Source: Saccharomyces uvarum
Taxonomy: Eukaryota > Ascomycota > Saccharomycetes > Saccharomycetales > Saccharomycetaceae
NCBI GenBank assembly: GCA_947243795.1
Contig: OX365943.1
Span: 186,001 to 250,000 of the forward strand
Length of the DNA stretch: 64,000 nucleotides
Reading direction: 5' to 3'
This document shows, one piece after another, positions 1-10,200 of this stretch (its first letter is position 1; each line of letters opens with the position of its first letter). The notes under the pieces were generated by a model. That model was not told where the DNA came from and did no database searches. It saw only the letters and a program-made list of their open reading frames with translations. The translations under genes and the position numbers were made by a program.

Positions 1-370
1 CGCTTTCTTCTTCTGCGTCTTCTTCTTCCTCGTCATCATCGTCTTCACTGGAACTATCTAATTCCGCAGAACTATTGCCATTTTCTTGCACGTCCTCCTC
101 TTCTTCTTCGTTCTCGTCCTCGTCCTCGTCCTCATCCTCTTCTGCATCCTCCTTTCCTTCCTCTTCTTCATCATTTACATCTTCCAGTTCATGTTGTTCT
201 TCATTTTCTTCCTCTCTTTCGGCTTCCCGTTCTTCTTCCTGATCGTTAGACTCGCTCTGCTCATCGTCGTTAATATTGTTCGTTAACTCGTTTTCGTTAG
301 AGTCGCTACCTATGGACTGTTCGGGAGAAGGAACATCTTGAACCTCAATGTTATCGTTTTCTTCTGACAT
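1..370 (-). CDS. NAB3: Nab3, nuclear RNA-binding termination factor (N-terminal part, cut by window edge)
   Basis: This reverse-strand reading frame opens at the ATG at 370-368 and runs out of the window, giving about 123 N-terminal residues. The start (MSEENDNIEVQDVPSPEQ) resembles the Nab3 N-terminus. It passes into the very acidic Glu/Asp low-complexity region typical of Nab3, seen on the plus strand as a CTTCTT/CTC-rich tract. Nab3 pairs with Nrd1 and Sen1 to terminate short non-coding Pol II transcripts in the nucleus. The RRM and C-terminal Gln-rich part lie outside the window. NAB3 followed by COA2, GUP2 and POS5 is the S. cerevisiae chromosome XVI order, which supports the call. The acidic stretch differs in detail from S. 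cerevisiae, as expected for a fast-evolving low-complexity segment. Confidence 0.93.
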   Translation of the reverse strand, partial: MSEENDNIEVQDVPSPEQSIGSDSNENELTNNINDDEQSESNDQEEEREAEREEENEEQHELEDVNDEEEEGKEDAEEDEDEDEDENEEEEEDVQENGNSSAELDSSSEDDDDEEEEDAEEES

Positions 371-923
371 GTCTTTCAGGTATTTATCGAATTATAAAAG
401 ACAATCGAGAAAACACGCAAGTTAATTCTTGTAAAACGGTAAAATGTAACACTTGTTGTTATGTGACAACTAATATGAGAGGCGAAAACAATGTTTGAAG
501 GATCATCCATTATAAGTGGCGAAATTGGCAGTTTTGTTTTTTTTTTGCCCTTTTCAATTCTTCTGTTTTTTTTTTCCGTTGGACAGTTTCAGGGTTACAC
601 CACATCACGTGAAACGGTGCTTGCACTAAAAGAATTCAGGACCGAAGACAAGCAAGACGAGCATGAGAAATGAATAGAACAGTTTTCTTTAAATATTGGA
701 ATATGTACGAGCGGTGTATAAATATGTTCCGGGGTTGTAGTCTATATACATGTTTAAATAGTCTTTTACCTGACGGAGTCATTTTGAATTAGGATGTTGA
801 TTTGGAAGTTTTGGTATTCCCTGTTTATGAGTGCAATAGCACCAGGAATAAATAAAATGGAGTGAAAGAAACTAAATTAAATGAAGTACACTGTATTGAG
901 AAGCCCAGGTAGCCTGCACCTGT
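371..923. other. Intergenic: NAB3 upstream region and COA2 3' region
   Basis: There is no convincing gene here. The stretch holds the NAB3 promoter and the end of COA2. It contains a T-run near 536-547 and a perfect E-box CACGTG at 606-611 (Cbf1/Pho4 type). The small forward frame at 491-673 is AT-rich, has no recognisable relative and overlaps the E-box, so I do not call it a gene. Confidence 0.6.
606..611. promoter_or_regulatory. E-box CACGTG (Cbf1/Pho4-type site)
   Basis: This is a perfect palindromic CACGTG about 240 bp upstream of the NAB3 start. The core matches sites bound by bHLH factors such as Cbf1 or Pho4. Occupancy is not shown by the sequence. Confidence 0.4.
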
Positions 924-1130
924 CTAGATCTCCTTCCTCGAAGCATTATGTTTCTTAACCTCCTGCTCGTGTGCCAGCTGAAGCTTGTGTTGTTCCACAG
1001 CCGGCGAATCAGATTCAACGGAATGCGCTGGGCATGGCAGTATAGAACCGATGGCCACGGATGCGAATGCAATAAGGAACGTGGAAAAATACAGGTTGTT
1101 AACTACTTTATTCCTCGTAACAGCCCTCAT
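924..1130 (-). CDS. COA2: Coa2, cytochrome c oxidase assembly factor
   Basis: A 68-residue protein, the same length as S. cerevisiae Coa2. It has a basic N-terminus (MRAVTRNK), one hydrophobic segment at about residues 13-30 (FSTFLIAFASVAIGSIL), then the CPAHSVESD stretch and a charged C-terminal tail. In S. cerevisiae, Coa2 is a small mitochondrial matrix protein that helps an early step of Cox1 maturation and heme a insertion in complex IV assembly. COX10, which makes heme o for the same enzyme, is also in this window but far away and not co-transcribed. The gene lies between NAB3 and GUP2 as expected. A (CA)12 tract (coding-strand sense) sits only about 10 bp upstream of the ATG, in its leader or promoter. 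Confidence 0.93.
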   Translation of the reverse strand: MRAVTRNKVVNNLYFSTFLIAFASVAIGSILPCPAHSVESDSPAVEQHKLQLAHEQEVKKHNASRKEI

Positions 1131-1140
1131 AATATGTACC

Positions 1141-1164
1141 TGTGTGTGTGTGTGTGTGTGTGTG
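1141..1164. repeat. (TG)12 dinucleotide microsatellite
   Basis: Twelve perfect TG units lie 10 bp upstream of the COA2 ATG, reading as (CA)12 on the COA2 strand. Such tracts are length-unstable and can bind Rap1-like or other factors weakly. This one is close enough to lie in the COA2 leader. Confidence 0.95.
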
Positions 1165-1338
1165 ACTGGCCTTTCGTGCCTGCAAATAAATAAATAGAGC
1201 TCTAGATTCTCTGGTGTTTCTCGAGGAGCTTATGTTATCGTGGAAGGGCAGCATTAGCAGCGCTAAACTATCGAAATTCCTATATATATCCCAACTACAA
1301 ACACGGGGAGAAAAGCCATCACAGCACAGAAAAAGAAA

Positions 1339-1368
1339 AAACCCTTGCAGGAGGCGGTGCAAGGGTTT
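1339..1368. repeat. Perfect inverted repeat, 11-bp arms with 8-nt loop
   Basis: AAACCCTTGCA and TGCAAGGGTTT flank the loop GGAGGCGG. The arms pair perfectly, so as RNA or extruded DNA this would make a stable stem-loop. It lies 406 bp upstream of GUP2 and 209 bp upstream of COA2, just beside the E-box at 1388. No known family is recognised. Confidence 0.8.
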
Positions 1369-1387
1369 CGGTTTTTGGGGACTTAAG

Positions 1388-1393
1388 CACGTG
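1388..1393. promoter_or_regulatory. E-box in GCACGTGAC context (Cbf1-type)
   Basis: CACGTG is followed by AC, so the reverse strand reads GTCACGTGC. This matches the Cbf1 preference for RTCACRTG. It lies between divergent COA2 and GUP2, 20 bp from the hairpin at 1339-1368. It is a predicted site only. Confidence 0.5.
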
Positions 1394-1773
1394 ACTGGGT
1401 GGCCTTCACCCACACACCTGTTGCTAGGGTTACCGGAACATTCCCGTTTTTTTTTCATGTGAACCCTGAGCTCTAAGGAGTCGTGCAGGCACGCAAGGCC
1501 AGGTGCTCTCCGATCGTTTACGTGCCAACTAAGCGCGTTTAAGTCACTTTTCACTTTTTTTTTCGTATTTTTTCTTCATTTTTCACCTGCGCTGCTTTAT
1601 GTGAGGTTTGTTTCTGTAGTGGCTGATGATGAGAATGGTGCTTATCAAACAGATGAAAAAAGAACGATTGTTTCGACCAAGAATATTTTTTTTTGAGGGT
1701 TTCGAGTCCCTTTCCATTATAAGTATTTAGTCAACGTTGGGTGAAAAGAGATTTACGTCAATACTAAACCACG

Positions 1774-3624
1774 ATGTCGATGTCGAGGATATGGAGTAGC
1801 GTCGTACATTTCTTTTCTGTGCAGGCGCTTGATTCACGTATAAAGCCAGATCCTGAATTCAAAAGACGACGGAAACTGTTCATTAGCTCCTCGAAAAACG
1901 AAACTGGTTCATCGTCCATCAAAAGCATAGTTTCTACTGCCGGTGCCACTACTCGTAACCCAGTGAGCGGTTCCAATAACCCATCTCTATCACTATGGAA
2001 TACTTGGGAATTTAAATTATATTATTTAGCGTTCTCAATAGTGATTCCTTGGATGCTCAAAGCTGCCCTGGCTACGAGTTCCGATTCCAACCCAAATTAT
2101 TATAAATATAGTGGCCTGCTATCTCACGGTTGGATTCTAGGACGCAAAGTAGACAATAGCGACTCTCAGTATAGATTTTTTAGGTCGAGATTTTTCTATC
2201 TGTCTGTACTGATATTACTACAAACTGGGTTGAAAAAACTTTTTATTAAATTTAGTAAAAGTTCCAAGATATATTTCGATTTTGCATGTGGTCTAGTCTT
2301 CATCTGCTTATTTTACGGTATCAATGCCATCAAGTTCTTTACGCATACTTTTATCTTTTTCACCTTGGCCCATTCGTTGAAGAGAAAGCGTTCATTGGCC
2401 ACTTTTGCGATTTGGTCTTACGGTGTCTTTACGTTATTCATTAACCAAAAAGTGCGAAATTTTCCTTTCAGCAATATTGCTACTATCTTAAACCCTATGG
2501 ACCATTGGTATAAGGGCATTATCCCAAGATGGGACTTTTTTTTCAATTTCACATTGTTACGGTTATTAAGTTATTCTATGGATTTCTTGGAAAGATGGCA
2601 TGAACAACTAAGTCCGCAACCTTCAACAAATTATGCGGATAGCCGGCCCGAATTTAGGAAAATTCTATCCGTTTCCACTTTACAGACCATTTATGAATCA
2701 GGTAAGAATAGCGCCTTGGACGAAAAAGATCGAATGGTCGCAGAACATCACATACAGGATTACAGCTTTATTAATTTCATCGCTTACATCACGTATGCGC
2801 CATTATTCCTGGTAGGCCCGATAATAACTTATAATGACTATCTTTATCAGACAGGAAATAAGCTACCTTCTTTGACGAGAAAAAGCATAAGTCTATATGC
2901 CCTAAAAGTACTTTTCAGTTTGTTTTTGATGGAAATCGTCCTCCATTTCATCTATGTAGGTGCAATAGCAAGGACTAAGGCATGGAATAACGACACACCT
3001 TTACAACTGGCCATGATCGGACTGTTTAACTTGAATATCATGTATCTAAAACTTTTGATACCGTGGAGGCTCTTTAGATTATGGGCTATGATCGATGGTA
3101 TTGACGCGCCTGAAAATATGTTACGATGTGTGGACAATAACTATAGTTCACTAGGGTTTTGGAGAGCTTGGCATACAAGCTTCAATAAATGGGTAATCCG
3201 TTACATATATGTCCCATTTGGAGGGTCCAACAATAGAATATCAACAAGCTTTGCTGTGTTTTCATTCGTAGCGATATGGCACAATATTGAGTTCAGATTA
3301 TTATTTTGGGGATGGTTAACTGTCTTTTTATTGCTGGCTGAGACATTCATTACTAAATGTTTCATTAAATATAGATTTAAGGTTTGGTATAGATTCCTTT
3401 GTGGTGCTGGTGCCGTTATAAATATTTGCATGATGATGGTTATTAACCTATATGGATTTTGTTTGGGCGCAGATGGTACGAAACTCCTTTTAAAGGACAT
3501 CTTCAGCTCTTTGGCTGGTTTAGAGTTCTCTCTTATGGGTGCAGCAAGCTTATTCATTGCCGTCCAAATAATGTTTGAAATTCGGGAGGAAGAAAAAAGG
3601 CATGGTATCAACTTGAAGTGTTGA
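1774..3624 (+). CDS. GUP2: Gup2, MBOAT-family multi-pass membrane protein
   Basis: A 616-residue protein (about 609 in S. cerevisiae) with many hydrophobic segments spread over residues 85-600. The MBOAT signature region is visible in the C-terminal half: GFWRAWHTSFNKWVIRYIYV followed by PFGG, then the conserved His in SFVAIWHNIEFRLLFWGW. Gup1 and Gup2 are paralogous O-acyltransferase-like proteins of the ER and plasma membrane. Gup1 remodels GPI lipids, while Gup2 is the less understood copy, linked to glycerol uptake and related to mammalian HHATL. The first ATG is used because the sequence around it (MSMSRIWSSVVHFFSVQ) matches the known N-terminus; a second in-frame ATG lies two codons on. 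It ends with the charged tail EEEKRHGINLKC. The upstream neighbour COA2 is divergent. Confidence 0.96.
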   Translation: MSMSRIWSSVVHFFSVQALDSRIKPDPEFKRRRKLFISSSKNETGSSSIKSIVSTAGATTRNPVSGSNNPSLSLWNTWEFKLYYLAFSIVIPWMLKAALATSSDSNPNYYKYSGLLSHGWILGRKVDNSDSQYRFFRSRFFYLSVLILLQTGLKKLFIKFSKSSKIYFDFACGLVFICLFYGINAIKFFTHTFIFFTLAHSLKRKRSLATFAIWSYGVFTLFINQKVRNFPFSNIATILNPMDHWYKGIIPRWDFFFNFTLLRLLSYSMDFLERWHEQLSPQPSTNYADSRPEFRKILSVSTLQTIYESGKNSALDEKDRMVAEHHIQDYSFINFIAYITYAPLFLVGPIITYNDYLYQTGNKLPSLTRKSISLYALKVLFSLFLMEIVLHFIYVGAIARTKAWNNDTPLQLAMIGLFNLNIMYLKLLIPWRLFRLWAMIDGIDAPENMLRCVDNNYSSLGFWRAWHTSFNKWVIRYIYVPFGGSNNRISTSFAVFSFVAIWHNIEFRLLFWGWLTVFLLLAETFITKCFIKYRFKVWYRFLCGAGAVINICMMMVINLYGFCLGADGTKLLLKDIFSSLAGLEFSLMGAASLFIAVQIMFEIREEEKRHGINLKC

Positions 3625-4066
3625 TTAGATTTTTGAATGGATCATGGAGTTTACAATTTTATACAAAACTAAATATACAAAAAGTTCATTTTTTTCTGGA
3701 AGTAAACAGATTTCTTTTTTTAGGAGTTCAAATTTAACTTTAGCCACAATAAAGTAAAATATCGAGGGAAATTTACTCCTCTTAATAATAATAAACGAAA
3801 AATGCAATCTTCACCATTGTAATTAGTACAGGTTTATAACGATCTCATGAGGATAGAGAGAACTTAAATTATGCCCACATATGTCGCGAAGACAGAGGTA
3901 TTCTGACATTCTCTGTTATTACTTTTTTACCTTCTGCTCATTGAACACATTTTTCCAGAGCGCTTAAGGCTGAAAAAAAAATAAAAAATAAAAAGAGAAG
4001 CGGAAGAAAGACTAACGTTTATTAGTCATTACTTCAAATACAAAGCCACTAAACAAACCGACTAGC
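3625..4066. promoter_or_regulatory. GUP2 3' region and POS5 promoter
   Basis: This is AT-rich non-coding sequence. The GUP2 side has TATA/AATA-rich 3'-processing-like sequence (3655-3675). The POS5 side has an A-rich tract at 3972-4003, of the nucleosome-depleting poly(dA:dT) type, 65-95 bp before the POS5 ATG. No gene or RNA is recognised. Confidence 0.5.
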
Positions 4067-5308
4067 ATGTTCCCTAGACTGAAATTGAACCACCCACTAA
4101 GCTGTTATAGAATCTATAGCACACTAGATTCACAAGCCCTAAGATTGAAGAGCGGCTCAAAATTTGTAAAAATAAAGCCTGTATATGGCTTGAGGGGTAG
4201 TTCGTCGGCAGATTTCGTGTCTCCTCCAAACTCTAAACTACAGTCTTTGATCTGGCACAACCCGTTACAGAATGTTTATATTACAAAAAAACCATGGACT
4301 CCGTCTACAAGAGAAGCGATGGTCGAGTTTATAACACATTTGCATGAGTCATACCCTGAGGTGAACGTTATTGTTCAACCAGATGTCGCAGAAGAGATTT
4401 CTCAAGATTTTAAGGCCCCCCTTGAGAATGATCCTAACCGGCCTCATATACTTTATACTGGTTCTGAACAAGATATTGTTAACAGAACAGATTTATTGGT
4501 AACGTTGGGGGGTGATGGGACTATTTTACACGGTGTATCTATGTTTGGGAATACGCAAGTCCCTCCGGTTTTAGCATTTGCTCTTGGGACACTAGGATTT
4601 TTATTACCGTTTGATTTCAAAGAACATAGAAGAGTCTTCCAAGAGGTAATCAGCTCCAGGGCGAAATGCTTACATAGAACCAGATTAGAATGCCATTTGA
4701 AAAAGAAAGGTAACAGTTCGTCTATCGTAACCCATGCCATGAACGACATATTCTTACATAGAGGTAACTCTCCCCATCTCACTAACCTGGATATTTTTAT
4801 TGACGGTGAATTTTTAACTAGAACCACAGCGGACGGTGTGGCATTAGCTACTCCAACGGGATCTACAGCATATTCATTATCCGCAGGAGGGTCAATCGTT
4901 TCTCCATTAGTGCCTGCTATCTTAATGACCCCAATCTGTCCACGTTCTTTGTCGTTCAGACCATTGATTTTGCCTCATTCATCTCACATTAGGATAAAAA
5001 TAGGCTCCAAAATGAACCAAAAACCTGTTAAAAGTGTGGTGAACCTATCTATAGATGGTATACCTCAACATGATTTGGATGTCGGCGATGAAATTCACGT
5101 AATAAACGAAGTTGGTACTATTTACATTGATGGTACTCAACTTCCAACGAGGAAAGCTCAGCCTGAATTCGAAAATTCAAAAAAACCAAGACGATCTGGG
5201 ATTTATTGTGTGGCCAAAACTGAGAATGACTGGATTAGGGGAATCAATGAACTTTTAGGGTTCAATTCCAGCTTTAGACTTGTCAAAAGACAGAGTGACA
5301 ATGATTGA
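4067..5308 (+). CDS. POS5: Pos5, mitochondrial NADH kinase
   Basis: A 413-residue protein (414 in S. cerevisiae). It phosphorylates NADH (and NAD) with ATP to NADPH in the mitochondrial matrix, supplying reductant for oxidative-stress defence and Fe-S cluster work. The NAD-kinase core is complete: LVTLGGDGTILHG with the GGDGT motif at residues 148-152, then MNDIFLHRG and the nucleotide-binding loop TPTGSTAYSLSAGGS. The N-terminus (MFPRLKLNHPLSCYRIYSTLD) is basic, hydroxylated and acid-poor, as a mitochondrial presequence should be. The ATG choice matches the known protein. Its original 3' neighbourhood is interrupted by a retrotransposon that begins 514 bp after the stop. Confidence 0.97.
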   Translation: MFPRLKLNHPLSCYRIYSTLDSQALRLKSGSKFVKIKPVYGLRGSSSADFVSPPNSKLQSLIWHNPLQNVYITKKPWTPSTREAMVEFITHLHESYPEVNVIVQPDVAEEISQDFKAPLENDPNRPHILYTGSEQDIVNRTDLLVTLGGDGTILHGVSMFGNTQVPPVLAFALGTLGFLLPFDFKEHRRVFQEVISSRAKCLHRTRLECHLKKKGNSSSIVTHAMNDIFLHRGNSPHLTNLDIFIDGEFLTRTTADGVALATPTGSTAYSLSAGGSIVSPLVPAILMTPICPRSLSFRPLILPHSSHIRIKIGSKMNQKPVKSVVNLSIDGIPQHDLDVGDEIHVINEVGTIYIDGTQLPTRKAQPEFENSKKPRRSGIYCVAKTENDWIRGINELLGFNSSFRLVKRQSDND

Positions 5309-5817
5309 GTCGTTTAGAACGTAGGAAGTTAAATAACTCATGAATAAGATCGAATCCATATTCAACAGGTGAAAAGGTTTGTTATTTCTGCGTTTGCATG
5401 CAGAACTCTCATTTCAAGTACTCGATACATTTTTTGTCGAGAAATTTATGTGTCTGCTTTTAACTTACATTGCTAAGATTGTATTTTATTCAATACGCAG
5501 CATGAAGAGACAATTTAATAATATATATTCTAGCAATAAATAAAATTTGTACTTCGACTTTTACCATGAAAGGAGAATCAAGCCGTGTAGTGTAGTATAT
5601 TAAGTTTTAAGGTTAAACCAACCTAACAAATAATCGACGTCGTGTCGTATTGCAGAAGGTATCTTTTTCTTTTATTCTCCTAAAGATAACTTATCTCGTT
5701 CTCATAATAAGAGTTGATATGGCCTTCATACTACAAATTTGTTTTCGTTCATTTGAAGAGATTTTTATGGCACATAACTCACCGAGTCATAAGCGCATTG
5801 ATTACTTCCAAATTAGG
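5309..5817. other. Intergenic: POS5 3' region up to the retrotransposon target site
   Basis: This is AT-rich and has no gene. TATATAT near 5521 followed by AATAAATAAA near 5536 resembles a yeast polyadenylation signal. There is no tRNA gene here or on the far side of the element, although Ty4-family elements usually insert near Pol III genes. The forward frame at 5650-5835 runs into the element and is not a credible gene. Confidence 0.5.
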
Positions 5818-5822
5818 AATAA

Positions 5823-5976
5823 TGTTGATAATTAGTTAGTTTAGTAAGTAGTAATAATTAAGAATAAGCAGTTCTTTCTTATTATATAAGAGAGGTATAT
5901 AAAACACACGCTGATTGGTTATATGAAATCCAATGGTTCGAACATAATTCAGAACATTACACGCTGATTATCAACA
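5823..5976 (+). repeat. Left terminal repeat of the Ty4-family element (atypical, partly inverted LTR sequence)
   Basis: It begins TGTTGATAAT and ends ATTATCAACA, immediately followed by the primer-binding site. It is preceded by the target duplication AATAA (5818-5822). The first roughly 138 bp are the reverse complement of the last roughly 137 bp of the right LTR (11609-11745), with about five mismatches that I can count (about 96% identity). The last roughly 10 bp match the LTR end in direct orientation. It is therefore much shorter than the right LTR and organised differently. Confidence 0.85.
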
Positions 5977-7200
5977 TGGCGACCCCAGTGAGGGATGAGA
6001 CAAGACATGTTACCGACGACAACATTTCTACGCAGGTTCAATCAAAAGTCAAATTTCAAAAATTAAGTATTGATACTTCCATTGAAAACAAACAGAGGAA
6101 GCAAACTCAAATTGATTTGAAAACATATGAAATATTTCTAAACAAATCAACCACTGAAAAGAATAAAATTACAAATGAGGCTAAAGAGGATGATGATATT
6201 TCAAATCTCGACCAATTAATTGAAGTCGATGAAAAAATTGAAAAAACTAATAATATAATCCTTGGGTTACAAAAAAGGTTAGAATCGATTGAATTCGATA
6301 AAGATGTTAAGAAGTTACATGAAAGAAATGATTCCACTGGAATATATTACTTATTCGACACACTCACCTCAAAAAATAGGAAATATTACCCTAAGGATTG
6401 GATATTTAAGCATAAGATGAATAATATTGGAGATATTCCTGTCTTTTTGAACAGCTTTCAGCAATTCATTCAAAAGTATGAATTCGATAATATTTTTGAT
6501 CAACAAATACAAAACATCGATCCTCGTGAAAACGAAATCTTATGTAAGATTATCAAAGAAGGTTTCGATGAAAGTCCTGATATAGTGAACATTAATACAG
6601 TCGACATTTCTAGAATCATTCGTGATTTAAAGAAAAAAATACACAAGCCTTTTTGGCAGAGATATAAGATTAAAGGCTTGGGAAAAGGTGTTGGTGGATA
6701 CAACTTGTAAGAATACTGATTTATTGATGAATGAACTTCAAAAGTTAGTATTAATGGAAAAATGGATCCTTTCAAAATGTTGTCAAGATTGTCCAAATCT
6801 TGCACACATTTTAGAAGAAGCAACTCTTGGAACTTTACATGTATCTTTGAGGAGTCCGGTTAAACAACGCTTACGCATCTACCCAATTGATGAAAATGAG
6901 AGAATTGAAGAGATTATAATTAATATCGTAATTGAAACAGTAATGAATTTGAGTTCAACTGACTCTCATTATCCAGAAAGAAATTGTAAGTACTGTAAAT
7001 CGGAATTACACAGCTCTGTAAACTGTAGAAAGAAAGTAAACAGGGAACTTAGGCCTACCACATCCAGCTACTCAAAAGGTAATTATTCACAAAGCTCAAA
7101 TCAAAAAGAATACACCAAAACCGGCACAAAGCCATTCAAACCCTTTGAAAAAACAAAAGAAGAAGAACAAAAAGGGTTCAAACAAAACCCTAGTCATTAT
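5976..7200 (+). pseudogene. gag (TYA4-like) region of the Ty4-family fossil, approximate extent
   Basis: The N-terminal motif MATPVRDET and internal motifs such as YYLFDTLTS, DPRENEILCKIIKEG and GLGKGVGGYNL match my memory of Ty4 Gag. The start ATG overlaps the LTR end and primer-binding site, as in Ty4. This is part of a broken element; extents are approximate. Confidence 0.85.
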
Positions 7201-10200
7201 TGATACCGGTTCAGGCGTCAATATTACAAATAATAAGCAATTATTACACGATTATAAAGACAGCAAAGAAAAAGTAAAATTTTTTGGTATTGGAAAAGAT
7301 AACTCAGTTCCCATTAAAGGATCAGGATACATTAAAATAAAAAGTAACACAAATGATGATTACTTATTAACTCACTATGTTCCTGAGGAAGAAACTACCA
7401 TTTTCAGTGGCTATGAGTTAGCTAAAGAAACCGATCTTGTATTAAACAAAAACTACTTCACCTTGGAAAACAAGGACATGAACATTAAAACTCATGTAAA
7501 AGATGGAATTATTCACGCAAGAATGGATGAATTAATTGATCATCATGCATGTGATTTTAAAATCAATGCAATACAACCAACTTCTTCTAAAAAAATTAGA
7601 CTGAAGCTCAAAATTATAAGCTTAAAAGATGCTCATAAACGAATGGGACATACAGGAGTTCAACAAATTGAAAACTCCATTAAACATAGTCATTACGAAG
7701 AAAGTATTGACTTAATTAAAGAACCAAATGAATTTTGGTGTGAAACTTGTAAAGTTTCAAAAACCACGAGAAGGAACCATTATGCTGGATCTATGAACGA
7801 ACACAGTGTCGATCATGAACCTGGTTCATCGTGGTGCATGGATATCTTTGGTCCAGTATCAAACTCGAACTCGGATACAGAAAGATACATGCTTATTATG
7901 GTTGATAACAATATAAGATATTGTATCACCTCCACGCATTTTAACAAAAATGCTGAAACTATCTTAGCACAGATCAAGAAGAATATTCAGTACGTGGAAA
8001 CTCAATTTGACAGAAAAGTCAGAGAAATCAATTCAGATCAAGGATCTGAATTTACTAATGATCAGATAGCAAAATATTTTGTTTCAAAGGAATTCATCAT
8101 ATTTTTTCCGTTACACAAGATCATGCTGCCAACGGAAGAGCAGAAAGATACACCAGAACCATCGTTACTGATGCAACAACTTTGTTAAAACATAGTAACT
8201 TACGTATTAAATTTTGGGAATACGCAGTAACATCTGCTACCAATGTACGCAATTGTTTAGAAAACAAAACCACAGGTCAACTGCCACTAAAGGCGATCTC
8301 TAGTCAACCTGTTAAAGTGAGATTCATGTCCTTCTTACCATTCGGAGAACAAGGAATAGTTTGGAATCATAATCACAACAAACTAAAACCATCAGGACTT
8401 AGTGCTATAATATTATGCAAAGATCCTAATAGTCACGGATACAAATTTTTTGTACCATCTATTAAAAAAATTGTCACTTCCGATAATTACACAATTCCAG
8501 ACTAGGCAGTGGAGCCAATATTAAGGAACACACAGAACATATACCTAGATGATCAAAGCAGATCAGATACTTTCAATGAAGCAGAAAACATAGATGCTGT
8601 TTCAAGGTTATATGATTCATCGGAAAATTACGAAGATGATCATAAACAGGTTACACAACTTACAGACTTGTTTACCACAGAAGAGCTAGCTCAAATCGAA
8701 GCTAATGCCAAATATCCATCTCCTAGTGATGATCTAGAAGGAAATTTAGACTGCGTTTTCTCTAACATAAAAGAATCTGACGAAGATGAATACGATCATG
8801 TGACAAACATGGATGTAGATTCAAAACTTCAATCAAAAGAAAAGATCACTACTGAAAGTGATAAAAACGAAACGAATAAATCAAGTTATACTTATAAGGA
8901 TGTTTACGATGAAATTGTTTATAGAATTCCCACGGCAATACAAGAAAATCTTGTTGAAAGCCAGAATACTATAAACAGCAATAATGAGGATAATATTGCT
9001 AGCAGAATGCAAAGGAAGATCAATGGAAATGAAATAAACTACAAAGAATTATCAGGTGATGAGGGCGATTGTAGCTCCCATGATTCTACAAATGACTCAG
9101 TTACAGTTGCAAGCAAAAAGGATAATTTAACAGATGATAAAATATTACAATCACAGCAAGAATTATTCGAAAAAATCATTAACCCAGAAGTATTACCTGA
9201 ACACATGAACATTGAAAAATATGTGGAGTCTCAAAATTCAGATAATGAAACCTCACAAGGCGTAGAGATTCAACCTGAATCAATTGTCACATCATTAAGT
9301 GATAATGATACTCTTAATGATGACTATTCAACTGGCAAAGAAAGTCATCACCTGCCCCTGGTTTTAAACGTTATGGACAATACTGACCAAACATATGATA
9401 AACCAAACAAGGCAGAAAGCAAAAACAACACTGATACAAGTATCTCACCGAAAGGTAATAATGAAGAGTTAGTACAATTGGTAGATAGTAGCAAAGCGGA
9501 AAAACCGAATGCTACACCAGAATCATCAGCGATAACAGATGAACCAATTGAGATAGAAAATCCAGCAGTAAACAAAGCTGGATTCTTAAATAAAACGTTC
9601 AATTCTCTTAATAAAAAAAGGAAGCGACCTGTTGAAAACAAGACTCCATTTAATGACACAGTTGAAAGAGATAATAAACGTCAAAGAAAAAATATAATCA
9701 AACTACTTCCGGATAACACAGAAACAAGTTCTGTACCGAGAATTAAAACCATCTACTACAATGAAGCTATTTTAAGAAAGGCTGATCAAGGAAAAACATG
9801 CTTATAAAGAGGCATACAGAAAGGAATTACAAAATCTCAAGGATATGAAGGTATTCGACGTCGATGTCAAATACAACAGATCTGATGTTCCTAGTAATTT
9901 AATAATTCCAACAATATTCTCAAAAAAGAGAAATGGCATTTATAAAACAAGAATTGTTTGTAGAGGTGATATCGAGACACCAGAAACGTATAACGTTATT
10001 GGAACAGAATCCTTAAACCATAATCACATTAAAATATTTCTGATGATTGCAAATAATAGGAATATGTTCATGAAAACATTGGATATTAACCATGCGTTCC
10101 TATATGCTAAATTAGAAGAAGACATATACATTCCACACCCACATGACAGAAGATGGGTTGTTAAACTAGATAAAGCGCTATATGGTCTTAAGCAGAGTCC

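Larger units (their letters stand above)
1131..1773. promoter_or_regulatory. Divergent COA2/GUP2 upstream region
   Basis: About 640 bp separate the two divergent starts. It holds a (TG)12 dinucleotide run at 1141-1164, an 11-bp perfect hairpin at 1339-1368, a GCACGTGAC E-box at 1387-1395, and T-rich tracts at 1447-1455 and 1554-1585. Reverse-strand frames across it (for example 1108-1554) are not conserved-looking and contain the repeat in translated form, so no gene is called. Confidence 0.6.

Noticed and set aside
491-673. 60-codon forward frame upstream of NAB3
   Set aside because: Phe-rich translation of T-runs, no recognisable relative, and it covers the E-box. It behaves as promoter sequence.
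1108-1554. 148-codon reverse-strand frame between COA2 and GUP2
   Set aside because: It translates the TG microsatellite as repeated Thr-His, spans the hairpin and E-box, overlaps the COA2 start in another frame and resembles no known protein.
5930-5945. GGTTCGAAC in the left repeat of the Ty4-family element as a tRNA B-box
   Set aside because: It is part of the LTR (also present in the right LTR) and there is no cloverleaf or A-box around it.
8509-9807. 432-codon acidic Asn/Ser-rich frame as an independent host gene
   Set aside because: It sits between integrase-like and reverse-transcriptase-like regions of the retrotransposon, where Ty4 has a variable linker. It is part of the fossil element.
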